Below the pieces are notes generated by a model that did not search any database, had not been told where the DNA came from, and was given only the letters and a program-made list of their open reading frames with translations. The translations under genes were made by a program, and so were the position numbers. Below are positions 16,553-25,830 of a DNA stretch of 64,000 nucleotides, piece by piece (position 1 is the stretch's first letter; each line of letters opens with the position of its first letter). This DNA comes from Succiniclasticum ruminis DSM 9236 (GTDB lineage Bacteria > Bacillota > Negativicutes > Acidaminococcales > Acidaminococcaceae), in assembly GCF_900112895.1 (NCBI RefSeq), contig NZ_FONL01000001.1:283234-347233 (forward strand), read 5' to 3'.

Positions 16553-18559
16553 TTACCCGGCATCCCGCTCACTTAATTCCAGCCAGCGTTCCGTCAGCGC
16601 TTCCAGTTCCTTTTCCACCCGGTTCAAGTCGTCTGATAATTGCGCTATTTTTTCATAATCATTGCCGGCCAGGGAAATTTCCCGGGCAATCATTTTGCTT
16701 TCCGCTTCTTTTCCCGCTATGGCTTCCTCCAGCTTTTCCAGTTCAACCTTTTCACTGAACGTGAGGCCGGAGGATTTGTTTCCACTGATTCCTTTTCCCG
16801 GTTCGTCTGCTTCAGACCGTTCTCCTTTTACATCGTCACCGGAACCGGCAGGCCGGTTCTTCTCCGCAGTTTTCTTTTTGTTCAGCGAAGTTTTCTGCAG
16901 CGTTTCGCCAAATCCTTTCATTTCTTCCTGCTCCAGCGCCTCCAGCTGCCTGCTTCTTTCATAATCGCTGTAGCCGCCGGGGTACTGCCGCAGCACACCG
17001 CCTGCCTCAACGGCAAAGATCCGTCTGGCAAAACGGTCCAGGAAGTACCGGTCATGGGACACAGCAATCACAGCCCCCGCAAAGGTATCCAGATACTCTT
17101 CCAGTACCGACAGCGTGGGGATATCCAGGTCATTGGTAGGTTCGTCCAGCAGCAGCACGTTCGGCGCTTCCATCAGAATGCGCAGCAGGTACAGCCTCCG
17201 CTGTTCCCCTCCGCTGAGTTTGCTGATAGGCACCCACTGCAGTTCCGGCGGGAACAGGAACCGTTCCAGCATCATGGCCGCGCTGATATAGGTCCCGTCT
17301 GCCGCCAGCACATAATTGCCTGCGTCCCGTATGTATTCCAGCACACGCTCCCTGGTGTCGGGGAATTCACTGTGCTGGGAAAAATAGCCAATCTTTACCG
17401 TCTGCCCGATGGTTACCGTACCGCTGTCCGGCTGCAGGCGTCCTGCAATGATATCCATCAGGGTGGTCTTCCCCACACCGTTGGGACCGATGATTCCCAC
17501 CCGGTCATCCCGCAGCAGGATATAACTGAAGTCGTGGATGTATTCAATCCCGTCATAAAAACAGGATACGTGTTCCAGTTCCACGACCGTCTTGCCAAGG
17601 CGGGTCGCCGCGGAAGTGATCTCCAGTTCCTGCCGGTTCACCTTTTCTTTGGCAGCCGCTTCGATTTCCGCAAACCGTTCCACCCGGTCCTTCTTTTTCG
17701 TACGGCGGGCTTCCGCGCCCCGGCTGATCCAGGCAAGCTCCCGCCGGTAAATATTCTGCAGCTTACGGGCCGCCGCGCTTTCCAGTTCCCTCCGCTCCGC
17801 TCTTTTTTGCAGGAAGCCGCTGTAGTTGGCGGTGTACAGATAGGCAGTGCCGTTATCCAGTTCCAGCGTGCGGTTGATGACGCGGTCGAAGAAATACCGG
17901 TCGTGGGTCACCATCAGCAGCGCGCCTTTACGTTTCTGTAACTGTCCCTCCAGCCAGGCAACGGTTTCATTGTCCATGTGGTTCGTGGGCTCATCCAGAA
18001 TCAGCAGATCGGAGGGACGCACCAGCACGCCGGCCAGGGCTACCCGCTTGCGCTGCCCGCCGGACAGGGTCTTCATCTTCTGATTGAAATCCGTAATCCC
18101 CAAACGGTTTAATACAGCCTTTGCCTCGCTTTCCAGCTGCCAGGCAAAATTCTGGTCCATCTGCTGTTGCAGTTCCAGCAGTGTCCGCTGCACCGCCGCA
18201 TCATCCGGATGCAGCGCCGTTTCATCTAACACGGTTTCATAGCTCCGCAGCAGTTTCATCATGGGAGAATCGCCCCGGAAAATCTGCTCGATCACCGTGG
18301 CATCCGGTTCAAAAGGAGGGTCCTGCGGCAGATACTCAATCACGCAGGTACCATTCGGGATAATCTTTCCCGGCTCGCCCGTTTCCGGGTCCCTGCCCCC
18401 GTCCATTTCCGCAATATGCCGCAACAATGTGGATTTACCGGTGCCGTTGATGCCGATGAGGCCGATTTTATCTCCGGTTTCAATATTGAAATTTACATTT
18501 TTAAAAAGTGTCCGTTCCCCGTAACTGTGGGCAAGGTTTTCAATAGAAAGAAGCAACAT
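16553..18559 (-). CDS. uup: ABC-F family ATPase, Uup-like
   Basis: Soluble protein of 668 residues with two fused ABC domains and no membrane part. ABC-F proteins act on ribosomes. Domain one has Walker A GINGTGKS (37-44), signature LSGGQRKR (165-172) and DEPTNHMD (189-196). Domain two has GPNGVGKTT (358-366), LSGGEQRR (448-455) and DEPTNDLD (472-479). An arginine- and lysine-rich linker joins them (about 255-320). The C-terminus is a charged, poorly conserved stretch (about 550-600), then a predicted coiled coil to the end, as in Uup. It has its own AGGCGG ribosome site and stands alone. EttA- or antibiotic-resistance-type ABC-F is less likely given the C-terminal coiled coil. Confidence 0.92.
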   Translation of the reverse strand: MLLLSIENLAHSYGERTLFKNVNFNIETGDKIGLIGINGTGKSTLLRHIAEMDGGRDPETGEPGKIIPNGTCVIEYLPQDPPFEPDATVIEQIFRGDSPMMKLLRSYETVLDETALHPDDAAVQRTLLELQQQMDQNFAWQLESEAKAVLNRLGITDFNQKMKTLSGGQRKRVALAGVLVRPSDLLILDEPTNHMDNETVAWLEGQLQKRKGALLMVTHDRYFFDRVINRTLELDNGTAYLYTANYSGFLQKRAERRELESAAARKLQNIYRRELAWISRGAEARRTKKKDRVERFAEIEAAAKEKVNRQELEITSAATRLGKTVVELEHVSCFYDGIEYIHDFSYILLRDDRVGIIGPNGVGKTTLMDIIAGRLQPDSGTVTIGQTVKIGYFSQHSEFPDTRERVLEYIRDAGNYVLAADGTYISAAMMLERFLFPPELQWVPISKLSGGEQRRLYLLRILMEAPNVLLLDEPTNDLDIPTLSVLEEYLDTFAGAVIAVSHDRYFLDRFARRIFAVEAGGVLRQYPGGYSDYERSRQLEALEQEEMKGFGETLQKTSLNKKKTAEKNRPAGSGDDVKGERSEADEPGKGISGNKSSGLTFSEKVELEKLEEAIAGKEAESKMIAREISLAGNDYEKIAQLSDDLNRVEKELEALTERWLELSERDAG

Positions 18560-18569
18560 AAGTCCGCCT

Positions 18570-18604
18570 TTTATAAAAGAAGCCTGCTGTATTGCAAGCA
18601 GGCT
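18570..18604 (-). terminator. Terminator after iadA
   Basis: Reading leftwards, AGCCTGCT (18604-18597) pairs with AGCAGGCT (18588-18581) and is followed by TCTTTTAT. It lies 50 bases past the iadA stop and just before the uup start. Confidence 0.85.
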
Positions 18605-18653
18605 GATACTATATTACGCCGGAAACTGTATAACACCTGTCAGAAAATACTTA

Positions 18654-19811
18654 TTATTCAAACCGGCCTTTCATTAATATTTTTCCGTTGAGCATCGCCG
18701 TCCTGCCTTTGGCAAACAGGCTGTTGATATCCAGATTCTCATCCAACACCAGCAGATCCGCATCCGCGCCCGGGGCAATGCAGCCCTTTATGCCTTCTTT
18801 GGCGATCATCTTTGCAGGCGTTGAGGTAAGCATTTTGATAACTTCTTCCAGCGGCATACCCATTTCCACCAGCAGTTTGACCGTCCTGTGCAGGTATTTG
18901 GGCGATGCATAGGTGTAACCGATGCACTCGCCGCAGCTGTCAAATTTGGGCTGGCTGCCAAACGCATCGGAAGACATGGTCACATGATCCGTGGTGACCC
19001 CGTCCATGTGCAACAGGTCATAAAGCAGTTTCGCACTGTTTACGACTTCTTTTTCATCTGATCCTGCCGTGCAGTCCATGTAACCGCCCATGCGAACCAG
19101 ACGCGCGCCGTCTTCAATCAGTTCGGGACAGCGCAGCATGTGGGTAGGAAGAAAATGTTTCGGCGGAAGATCGCTGTTTTCCAGCGCGTCGAACAACGGA
19201 TTCAGCCGGCCTTTTCCGCTGCCCATGTGCATGGTCACCAGACCTGCGGTGCCGCTGATCATGCCGGCCCGCCGAGCCTCTACGCCTAACGCGATCAGAT
19301 CGTCCCCGTCAGGATTGGAACTGCGGTGATCGGAAACGGCTACTTTCACGCCGATCATGGGAGTGAGCATAACGATATCTTTTTCTACACTGCCCAGCAG
19401 GGTTTTGGGCGGATACATATAACTGCTGGTCAGCGTGTACACGGTCATTCCTTCTTCGGTCAGCGCCCGCGCTTTGGCTACCAGCGCTTCAATGCTGCGG
19501 GTAATACCGTCTGTACCCAGCAGACCTATACAGGTGGTGATGCCGTTTTGGAAGAAAATGCTCAGACAGGAAGCGGGCACGCTGGAAGAAAAACCCTGTT
19601 CCCCGCCACCGCCGCAGATATGCACATGCATATCGATATAACCGGGCAACAGTTTTTTCCCGGCCAGGTCAAACACTTCCACATCCGGCAGCCCCTCATA
19701 ACCGGCAATATTGTCTTCGATACGGCAAATCTTATCGCCAACCACCAGCACATCTTTTTTCCCCAGGAACGCAGGAGCATATACTTGCGCATTCTTTAAC
19801 AGTTTGATCAT
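18654..19811 (-). CDS. iadA: Beta-aspartyl (isoaspartyl) dipeptidase
   Basis: Amidohydrolase that splits isoaspartyl dipeptides formed by protein ageing, releasing aspartate or asparagine products in the cytoplasm. The protein is 385 residues. The metal-binding HVH is at residues 62-64 in GYIDMHVHICGGGG, and GVKVAVSDHRSS and TMHMGSGKG give further barrel ligands. The ATG at 19811 (MIKLLKNAQ) follows AGGAGG; a longer frame to 19889 has no such site. It is divergent from yjiH-yjiG, the same trio found in E. coli around iadA, which supports the call. A TATAAT lies at 19881-19876 upstream, with a poor -35 suggesting regulation. Confidence 0.94.
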   Translation of the reverse strand: MIKLLKNAQVYAPAFLGKKDVLVVGDKICRIEDNIAGYEGLPDVEVFDLAGKKLLPGYIDMHVHICGGGGEQGFSSSVPASCLSIFFQNGITTCIGLLGTDGITRSIEALVAKARALTEEGMTVYTLTSSYMYPPKTLLGSVEKDIVMLTPMIGVKVAVSDHRSSNPDGDDLIALGVEARRAGMISGTAGLVTMHMGSGKGRLNPLFDALENSDLPPKHFLPTHMLRCPELIEDGARLVRMGGYMDCTAGSDEKEVVNSAKLLYDLLHMDGVTTDHVTMSSDAFGSQPKFDSCGECIGYTYASPKYLHRTVKLLVEMGMPLEEVIKMLTSTPAKMIAKEGIKGCIAPGADADLLVLDENLDINSLFAKGRTAMLNGKILMKGRFE

Positions 19812-20175
19812 TATTTTTTCCTCCTTGTAACTGAACAAATAAATCAATTTGCCTGTACCTTGCTTTATTGATTTAATTATATCATACATTCGTTAATAGC
19901 CGAAAGGACATAACACAGCTTTTCCTTTTCGTTTTGTGTTACTGTTAAAATTTTACAAAACTATTATAACAAGATAATTTCTGTAACAACAGTTACATAT
20001 TTTTTTTGCCGATTTAATCTGACACAAAGGGTGCTGTTAATTCATTAATAACAATGATATAATATTATAACCGGCAACCGTTGTTGACAACAGTTATTGT
20101 CCGACAGGCAGGAGCGGATCTTTTCTTCAGTTGTTTCTGCATACCGGTAAAAAAAGAGTAAGGAGGAATCTCATT
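19812..20175. promoter_or_regulatory. Divergent iadA/yjiH regulatory region with palindromes
   Basis: A 364-base AT-rich gap without a credible gene. It holds a leftward -10 (TATAAT at 19881-19876) for iadA and a rightward TATAAT at 20058-20063 for yjiH, both with weak -35 boxes. Symmetric motifs are GTAACAACAGTTAC (19983-19996) and TGTTGACAACA (20082-20092), and the shorter AACAGTTA/TGTTACTGTTA sequence recurs. These look like operator sites of a shared regulator, not identified here. Confidence 0.6.
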
Positions 20176-20847
20176 ATGGACGAGAAAAAACCCGTTCCGA
20201 AACAGGAGGAAGAAGTCAAGTGGTACAGTTATGTTGCGCTGCTGTTCGCCATCATTTTCTTCTCCGGAATTCTGGCTACCAGCAAAGAATGGTACAGTGT
20301 GTGTGACTTCACCGTCTTGAACGGTACGTTCGGCAAAATTGCCGCTGCCAACGGCAAGATGCTGACCTTCCGCGGTGCCGGCGGCAACGGTGCCCAGGAC
20401 GGCTTTGCCTTTGCGCTGTCCCTGTTACCGGCTGTCATTTTTGCTCTGGCCGTAGTCAATGTTGTTGAAGGCTTAGGCGGCTTGAAAGCAGCACAGAAAC
20501 TATTATCCCCGCTGCTGCGCCCCCTGCTTGGCATCCCCGGTGCCTGCGGTCTGGGCATGATCGCCAGCTATCAGAGTACCGATGCCGGCGCAGGCATGAT
20601 CAAAGCCATGTACAACGAAGGAATCATCAACGAAGATGAAAAAACCATCTTTGCCATGTACCAGTTCTCCGGCGACGGCACTATCACCAATTTCTTCTCA
20701 TCCGGTGCCGCGCTGTTCAGCGTGCTGGTCACCCCCATCATCCTTCCCTTTGGCCTGATTATGATTTTTAAATTCTTCGGTGCCAACCTGATGCGCATGT
20801 ATATCAAATACGAACACAAAAAGAACGGTGCGAAGGAGGCGGCATGA
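20176..20847 (+). CDS. yjiH: YjiH-type nucleoside-recognition-domain membrane protein
   Basis: Inner-membrane protein of 223 residues with about five helices and the Gate/nucleoside-recognition (spore maturation protein A-like) pattern, including SYQSTDAGAGMIKAMYNEG and QFSGDGTITNFFSSGAA. I chose the ATG at 20176 because AAGGAGG lies nine bases before it; the frame extends to 20131 without such a site. It overlaps yjiG by four bases (ATGA), so the two are translationally coupled halves of one transporter. In E. coli yjiH, yjiG and iadA are neighbours. The pair is therefore inferred to import isoaspartyl or other small peptides for IadA, but no transport function is shown by sequence alone. 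Confidence 0.86.
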   Translation: MDEKKPVPKQEEEVKWYSYVALLFAIIFFSGILATSKEWYSVCDFTVLNGTFGKIAAANGKMLTFRGAGGNGAQDGFAFALSLLPAVIFALAVVNVVEGLGGLKAAQKLLSPLLRPLLGIPGACGLGMIASYQSTDAGAGMIKAMYNEGIINEDEKTIFAMYQFSGDGTITNFFSSGAALFSVLVTPIILPFGLIMIFKFFGANLMRMYIKYEHKKNGAKEAA

Positions 20848-21320
20848 TGGCTGAACAGGAAAAGAAGAAAAACATTATTGACTTGTTTATCGAAGGCTGC
20901 CGCAAAGGCTGGGATACCGGCATCCGCAACATGATGCCTAACGTTATCATGGCTTTTGTAATTATCAAAGCATTGAACGTAACAGGTCTGTTAAAAATTT
21001 TAGGTTCCGTATTTGCGCCGATTATGGCCCTGTGGGGGCTGCCGGGCGAAGCGATAACCGTCCTCGTATCCTCTTTCATGTCCATGGGCGGCGGTATCGG
21101 CGCCGCAGCTGGTCTGCTGGGTTCCAATGTGTTAAGCCCGAAAGACATCACCGTCCTTATGCCGGCTATTTACCTGATGGGCTCCCTGATCCAGTATCTG
21201 GGTCGCTGCCTGGGTACCGCGGAAGTTAATTCCAAATACTACGGCATTATGGTAGGCATTGCGGTCTTAAACGCACTGCTGGCCATGTGGGTGATGAAGC
21301 TGTTGGTTGTTATGTACTGA
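20844..21320 (+). CDS. yjiG: YjiG-type membrane protein, partner of YjiH
   Basis: A 158-residue inner-membrane protein of the YjiG/spore-maturation-protein-B-like group with about four helices. Blocks SFMSMGGGIGAAAGLLGS and YLMGSLIQYLGRCLGT are typical of the Gate domain. Its ATG overlaps the yjiH stop, and AAGGAGG lies four bases upstream; a second ATG directly follows at 20847 and may be the real start. A terminator 18 bases downstream ends the pair. Length (158) matches E. coli YjiG (about 153). Confidence 0.86.
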   Translation: MMAEQEKKKNIIDLFIEGCRKGWDTGIRNMMPNVIMAFVIIKALNVTGLLKILGSVFAPIMALWGLPGEAITVLVSSFMSMGGGIGAAAGLLGSNVLSPKDITVLMPAIYLMGSLIQYLGRCLGTAEVNSKYYGIMVGIAVLNALLAMWVMKLLVVMY

Positions 21321-21337
21321 TTTTAATAAGCTGTTTT

Positions 21338-21377
21338 ATAAGTTGAGCATTTTGTATTTTATGCTCAACTTATTTTC
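21338..21377 (+). terminator. Terminator after yjiG
   Basis: ATAAGTTGAGCAT (21338-21350) pairs with ATGCTCAACTTAT (21361-21373) across a T-rich loop, followed by TTTCC. Confidence 0.85.
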
Positions 21378-21466
21378 CTCTTAGTAACAAACACATGGTA
21401 TATGATGAATGCGTTTTCATAACGTTTTAAGGAACGATGGCTGACAGCAAAAGAATGGAGGCGAAC

Positions 21467-22606
21467 ATGACAACCTACAACATCGAACAATACATGAAAG
21501 ATCTGGAGTATCTGGTCAATATTGACTGTAACGCGCAGAATTTTGCCGGAATTGATAAAGTCGCAGATTACCTGGCAAAAGATTTTATCGGCCCCATGTG
21601 GCGGGTAAAACGGGTTGACTGCGGTCCGGACTGCGCCAAACCACTGGTCATCACCAACACGGATGACACCAATTACGACGTAACCCTCTGCTGCCATATG
21701 GATACCGTCTTCCCTGACGGCACCGTAGCTGTACGTCCTTTCTCTGTGAAAGGCGACCGCGCCTACGGGCCCGGTGTCAGCGACATGAAATGCTGCTGCC
21801 TCCAGGCCACCCATGTCTTAAAAGCCATGGAAGCCGCCGGAAGCCTGAGGAATCTAAAGGTCTGCCTGGCCTTTAACTCGGAAGAAGAAATCGGCAGCAC
21901 ACACGTCCTGTCCTGGTTCCAGGAACTGGGTTCCCACAGCAAATACTGCCTGGTACTGGAAGCGGCCCGGGCCAACGGCGCGCGGGTTCTGGAACGTAAA
22001 GGCGTGTGCCATTATCAGGTAAAGCTGAAAGGCCGTGCAGCTCATGCGGGCAACGCGCCACAGGACGGCCGCAGCGCTATCAACGAAATGGCTTACTGGA
22101 TCCTGCAGCTGGCTGCCCTTACCAACTTTGAAACCGGCATGACGGTAAACACCGGTGTAGTAAAAGGCGGCAGCGGTTACAACAGCGTAGCCGCGGATGC
22201 GTTCATGGATATTGACCTGCGGGTGGTGGACAAGGCTCAGATTTCCATTATGGAAGATGCCTTTGCCAAACTGCAGGAGCATGCCAAAGCGGCAGAAATC
22301 GAAACAGAGATTATCGTTGTTTCGAGCATGCCTCCCATGGCCAGTACGCCGGAAACAGCGGGTCTGGTAGAAATTATCGACAACGCCAGCCGCGAATTCG
22401 GTCTTTCCACCGAATGGGTCAAAGCCGGTGGCGGCAGCGACGGGAACCATATGGCCGGCGCAGGTGCAACCACAGTTGACGGCATCGGTCCTACCGGCGC
22501 AGGCGGACACAGCGAGGCGGAATATCTGGAACTGAAGTCCGTGGAACCTTCCCTGCACTGCCTGGAAAAGATTTTGCTGGATTTACAAGCTAAACTATAT
22601 AAATAA
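21467..22606 (+). CDS. M20-family metallopeptidase, glutamate-carboxypeptidase-like
   Basis: Zinc peptidase of 379 residues without a signal peptide, so cytoplasmic. The first metal site is LCCHMDTVFP (H-x-D), then GPGVSDMK, the catalytic glutamates in FNSEEEIGS, and a lid domain (about 170-285) with the dimerisation histidine in KGRAAHAGNAP. A late histidine sits in PTGAGGHSEAEYL. The CPG2-like arrangement favours cleavage of C-terminal acidic residues or small peptides. The ATG at 21467 follows TGGAGG; the frame runs on to 21437 without one. It follows the yjiHG terminator and ends at another, so it is monocistronic. The iadA neighbourhood points to peptide or isopeptide use. Confidence 0.88.
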   Translation: MTTYNIEQYMKDLEYLVNIDCNAQNFAGIDKVADYLAKDFIGPMWRVKRVDCGPDCAKPLVITNTDDTNYDVTLCCHMDTVFPDGTVAVRPFSVKGDRAYGPGVSDMKCCCLQATHVLKAMEAAGSLRNLKVCLAFNSEEEIGSTHVLSWFQELGSHSKYCLVLEAARANGARVLERKGVCHYQVKLKGRAAHAGNAPQDGRSAINEMAYWILQLAALTNFETGMTVNTGVVKGGSGYNSVAADAFMDIDLRVVDKAQISIMEDAFAKLQEHAKAAEIETEIIVVSSMPPMASTPETAGLVEIIDNASREFGLSTEWVKAGGGSDGNHMAGAGATTVDGIGPTGAGGHSEAEYLELKSVEPSLHCLEKILLDLQAKLYK

Positions 22607-22628
22607 CATTACTGTTTCAGGACAAAGC

Positions 22629-22663
22629 AAAAGGCAACTCTCCATTGAGAGCTGCCTTTTTTT
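22629..22663 (+). terminator. Terminator after the M20 peptidase
   Basis: AAAAGGCAACTCTC (22629-22642) and GAGAGCTGCCTTTT (22647-22660) pair with one A-C mismatch and are followed by a T run. It may also end the leftward M20D transcript whose stop is at 22693. Confidence 0.88.
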
Positions 22664-22692
22664 ATGGGTTCATCCCAACATTTTTTTGTTTT

Positions 22693-23802
22693 TTATCCTA
22701 AAATCTTTTTAATCACTCTGCAGTGGATGCTTACTCCGTTTTCCAGATATTTGGGATCGAAATGCATATCCTGATGATGCAGGCCCGGTTCCGCGCCCAC
22801 ACCCAGGCCGACGAAACCGACCTTCAGGTGCGGAAGATTTACCGGGAAGCAGAAGAAGTCTTCCCCTCCGGACGTATTAAAGGCCGGAATAATATTCTCT
22901 TCTCCCACAACTTCCGCGACGCTTTCCCGTACAACTTTCGCAAACCCTGGTTCAAACCCTTCCGCAGCCGGGAAATCCGTGTAGAATTCAAACTCTTCCG
23001 CTTTGGCTCCCACAGCCGCGGCTCCGTTTTCAATAGCCCGTATGACCTTTTCGCGCATCTCTTTCATGGTAGGGTTATCCTGTGCGCGCATATCAAACGT
23101 TATATCCGCGAACTCAGGGACTGAATTAAACACACCGGAATCCGCATGGAAACGGGTACATTTTACGCTAAAGGGAATCCGCGGGTCCATATGGATGGCG
23201 TTTACCGCCGCAATGGCACAGGTTGACGCGTCAATGGGATTGATGCCCAAATGGGGCCTGGCGCCGTGTGACTGTTTGCCTTTGATACGCGCCCGGAACT
23301 GGCAGCCGGCCGAATAACGCATCTCGCAGATAGCGCCCCCCGCCGGGCATTCCTGTGTGGGACGCACATGCATTCCCAACAGGTAATCCACATCGCCCAA
23401 AACACCGCTTTCCAAAATTTTAAGGGCGCCGGCGCCCAGTTCTTCCGCTGGCTGGAACACTGCTTTAAAACGGCCTTTTTTTATTATTCCCGAAGCCAGT
23501 GCTTCTTCCGCCGCTGCCAGCAGCATGGAACTGTGGGCATCATGACCGCAGGTATGACGGAATTCTTTCTTTCCGTTGATGATATGGGTCAGAGCGTCCA
23601 TATCCGCCCGGATACCGAATACCGGGCCCGGCACACCGCTGTCATATTCAGCCACAAGACCCGTGGTCCCGGCAAGGTTCCGGGTTACCTTAAACCCCGC
23701 CGCAGCCAGTTTTTCTGCCAGATAAGCCGAAGTTTTTACCTCTTCGAAACCCGGTTCCGGAATCGAATGGAGATACTGATAATGAGTTAAGACGTTAGAC
23801 AT
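22693..23802 (-). CDS. M20D-type amidohydrolase/aminoacylase
   Basis: Cytoplasmic zinc amidohydrolase of 369 residues, of the group including N-acyl-amino-acid hydrolases and IAA-amino-acid hydrolases. Key blocks are IRADMDAL, the metal and catalytic stretch HTCGHDAHSSM (first metal Cys and His), FQPAEELGAGA, and LGMHVRPT. The ligands are complete for an M20D enzyme, with Cys in place of a first histidine as is usual there. Its substrate is probably an N-acyl or aminobenzoyl-type amino acid. A GGGGAG site precedes the ATG. It lies last in a leftward run after the nucleoside hydrolase and FNT genes. Confidence 0.89.
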   Translation of the reverse strand: MSNVLTHYQYLHSIPEPGFEEVKTSAYLAEKLAAAGFKVTRNLAGTTGLVAEYDSGVPGPVFGIRADMDALTHIINGKKEFRHTCGHDAHSSMLLAAAEEALASGIIKKGRFKAVFQPAEELGAGALKILESGVLGDVDYLLGMHVRPTQECPAGGAICEMRYSAGCQFRARIKGKQSHGARPHLGINPIDASTCAIAAVNAIHMDPRIPFSVKCTRFHADSGVFNSVPEFADITFDMRAQDNPTMKEMREKVIRAIENGAAAVGAKAEEFEFYTDFPAAEGFEPGFAKVVRESVAEVVGEENIIPAFNTSGGEDFFCFPVNLPHLKVGFVGLGVGAEPGLHHQDMHFDPKYLENGVSIHCRVIKKILG

Positions 23803-23880
23803 ACATTCATCTCCCCTCTGATAGTATCGTTTTATTTACTGTACTGCAAACAGGTCATTTCATCACAGATTCCGCTCCAA

Positions 23881-24693
23881 TTATTTTTTCCCGTAGCAGT
23901 ACCAGAAAATGAAACTGACAGCAAGCCCACCTAAAATATTGCCAATGGTAACAGGCAGCAGATTTCCCATGAAGAAACTTCCCCAGGTTACGTTTGCGAG
24001 GTTGACTCCCGCTTTCACCGCCAGCGCCTGATAAGCCGGGTTCGACGCGGCAAAAATGCCTGCCGGCACATAATACATATTGGCAATGCTGTGTTCAAAG
24101 CCGCAGATGACGAAGAAGGCCACCGGCATATAGGCGCCAATGAAACGCCCTATCGTATCTTTAGAACCCAGGCTTATCAGTACGCCAACCGTCACCAGCA
24201 CGTTACAGAAAAAGCCCAGGCCCACCGCGGTCATAAACGGCAGGGAACTTTTGGCAGCAGCGACTTTCATGGTTGAAACGGCAAAGCCGCCGCCGGACAA
24301 ATTCAGGCAGCCTAAAAACGCCATTCCCGCTGCTACCAGAAGGGCGCCGCAGAAATTACCGATATATACCCAGAACCAGTTCCGCAGCATGGAAGCGAAA
24401 CCTGTTTTTCCTTCAAACACGGAAATGTTGATCAACACATTCCCAGTAAATAATTCTGCGCCTGTCAGAATGACCATGGCCAAACCAAAGGGGAACAACA
24501 GGCCGCTGACCATCTTTGCCAGTCCTGCATTCGGGATGGCATGGGACGCGGTACTTGCAGTCGCACCGCCCATGGCAATCAGGAAGCCGGCCAGGATTCC
24601 CAGCAAAAGCATTTTGCCGACCGGCAATGACGCTTTTTTCACGCCGGCCTCGGCATAATTCTCCGTAAATTCAGCAGGGGTAAACAGGTTCAT
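23881..24693 (-). CDS. Formate/nitrite transporter (FNT) family channel
   Basis: Pentameric inner-membrane channel of 270 residues with six expected helices. It shows the FNT blocks GGATASTASH, GAELFTGNVLI and GFEHSIANMYYVPAGI near the C-terminal half, the last carrying the conserved histidine of the pore. FNT channels move formate, nitrite or hydrosulfide. In a fermenting anaerobe formate export is most likely, but the residues seen do not decide it. It starts 18 bases after the nucleoside hydrolase stop, with AGAGG before the ATG, so the two genes are cotranscribed. Confidence 0.91.
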   Translation of the reverse strand: MNLFTPAEFTENYAEAGVKKASLPVGKMLLLGILAGFLIAMGGATASTASHAIPNAGLAKMVSGLLFPFGLAMVILTGAELFTGNVLINISVFEGKTGFASMLRNWFWVYIGNFCGALLVAAGMAFLGCLNLSGGGFAVSTMKVAAAKSSLPFMTAVGLGFFCNVLVTVGVLISLGSKDTIGRFIGAYMPVAFFVICGFEHSIANMYYVPAGIFAASNPAYQALAVKAGVNLANVTWGSFFMGNLLPVTIGNILGGLAVSFIFWYCYGKK

Positions 24694-24711
24694 TTAACTT
24701 CATCCTCTTTT

Positions 24712-25830
24712 TTACAGTTTGTCAAAGGTATCCGTTACAATTTTCCAGACTTTCTTGCGGTTGATCTTCTGTACGATGTGGGCCTTTTGGGATCCTTCCG
24801 GTCCCGGTCCCGCAAAGGCCAGTGTCTCGCCGTAAGACAGGGAATAGGTATCATTTACGTCGACCGGCATAAACACTTCTTCGGTAACGATGGACGGATC
24901 CAACACATAAGACGCGGCCAGAACGTCCCAGATATAGTTCTCGAATTTGTGATCATTCCGGAACAGCGGGGTCTGGTAATGGTTTTCCCACATATGTTTA
25001 AAGACCGGATTTTTCACCCGTTTTTCCAGATCCAGGAAGTTCTTGTAATTAATTCTTTCATTTTCGCATACATCCAGAGGGAAGAAAGTCTGTTTCGGCC
25101 AGGCTCCGCGATATTCTTTCTTCGCGGATTCCGGATCCAGCCAGACATTAAATTCCGCAGTGGGCATTACATTGCCTGCATGCAGGAAAGCCCCAGCCAT
25201 ATACACTATTTCCTTCGCCAGCGGGGCGATAGACGGATCTTTTTCCAGGGCTTTGGCAATATTCCCGCCGGTGCCGATACCTACAATCGTTACTTTATGA
25301 GGATTCTCCTTAATGGTACGGATGATAAAGTCGCTGGGGTCTTCCGCCTTCGGTTCAACGGTAGGTTCGCTATTGTACCGTTCCCGGTATGTTTCCTGCC
25401 AGGAAGCAGGACGGGGATAACCTGCCGCACCAAGATGGCTGTCATGACCGCGGCCCCACAGTTTCTTTTCCGCTTTTATGTTTTCGATACGGCCGGGACG
25501 GGCCGGAGTATTGTTGCCTGCGAACACCGGTATGTCAGTCCTGCCAATGCCTTCCAGATGACGGATCGTGCTGGCCACACCGTCTTCTACCCAGCTGTTA
25601 CCAATGACAACCGTTACGCCTTTTAAATCAACTTTGGGAGACTTGGCCAAAATCAGCAAGGCCACACCGTCGTCAAACAGGTCCACCATATCTGCATCCA
25701 GAATAACAGGGATTTTTTCTGGCGCCTGCGCCACTGGTGCTTTTGCCGCGGAAGCAGTCACGGTCATAGCTGTAACACCCAACAGAGCCGCAACGCAAGT
25801 CGTCTGCAATAAACGTTTCCAGATTTTCAT
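24712..25830 (-). CDS. Exported nucleoside hydrolase
   Basis: Inosine/uridine-preferring-type nucleoside hydrolase of 372 residues with a signal peptide (hydrophobic stretch 8-25, Ala-rich cleavage near A-S-A-A), so it acts outside the cytoplasm. The calcium-binding block reads ILDADMVDLFDDGVAL, giving D-x-D-x2-D-x2-D-D. This matches the longer DTDxGxDxDDAxAL form, except that the usual Gly is Val. Further family blocks are VVIGNSW (TVxGN), a glycine-rich VGIGTGGNIAKAL and AEFNVWLDPESAK. It probably releases bases from external nucleosides for uptake. GGGAGG precedes the ATG. A 10-base inverted repeat lies upstream at 25961-25994. Confidence 0.87.
   Translation of the reverse strand: MKIWKRLLQTTCVAALLGVTAMTVTASAAKAPVAQAPEKIPVILDADMVDLFDDGVALLILAKSPKVDLKGVTVVIGNSWVEDGVASTIRHLEGIGRTDIPVFAGNNTPARPGRIENIKAEKKLWGRGHDSHLGAAGYPRPASWQETYRERYNSEPTVEPKAEDPSDFIIRTIKENPHKVTIVGIGTGGNIAKALEKDPSIAPLAKEIVYMAGAFLHAGNVMPTAEFNVWLDPESAKKEYRGAWPKQTFFPLDVCENERINYKNFLDLEKRVKNPVFKHMWENHYQTPLFRNDHKFENYIWDVLAASYVLDPSIVTEEVFMPVDVNDTYSLSYGETLAFAGPGPEGSQKAHIVQKINRKKVWKIVTDTFDKL

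Noticed and set aside
16640-17941. Long rightward frame of 433 codons opposite the ABC-F gene
   Set aside because: It is the antisense shadow of uup, with Phe/Arg/His-rich low-information sequence and no family blocks.
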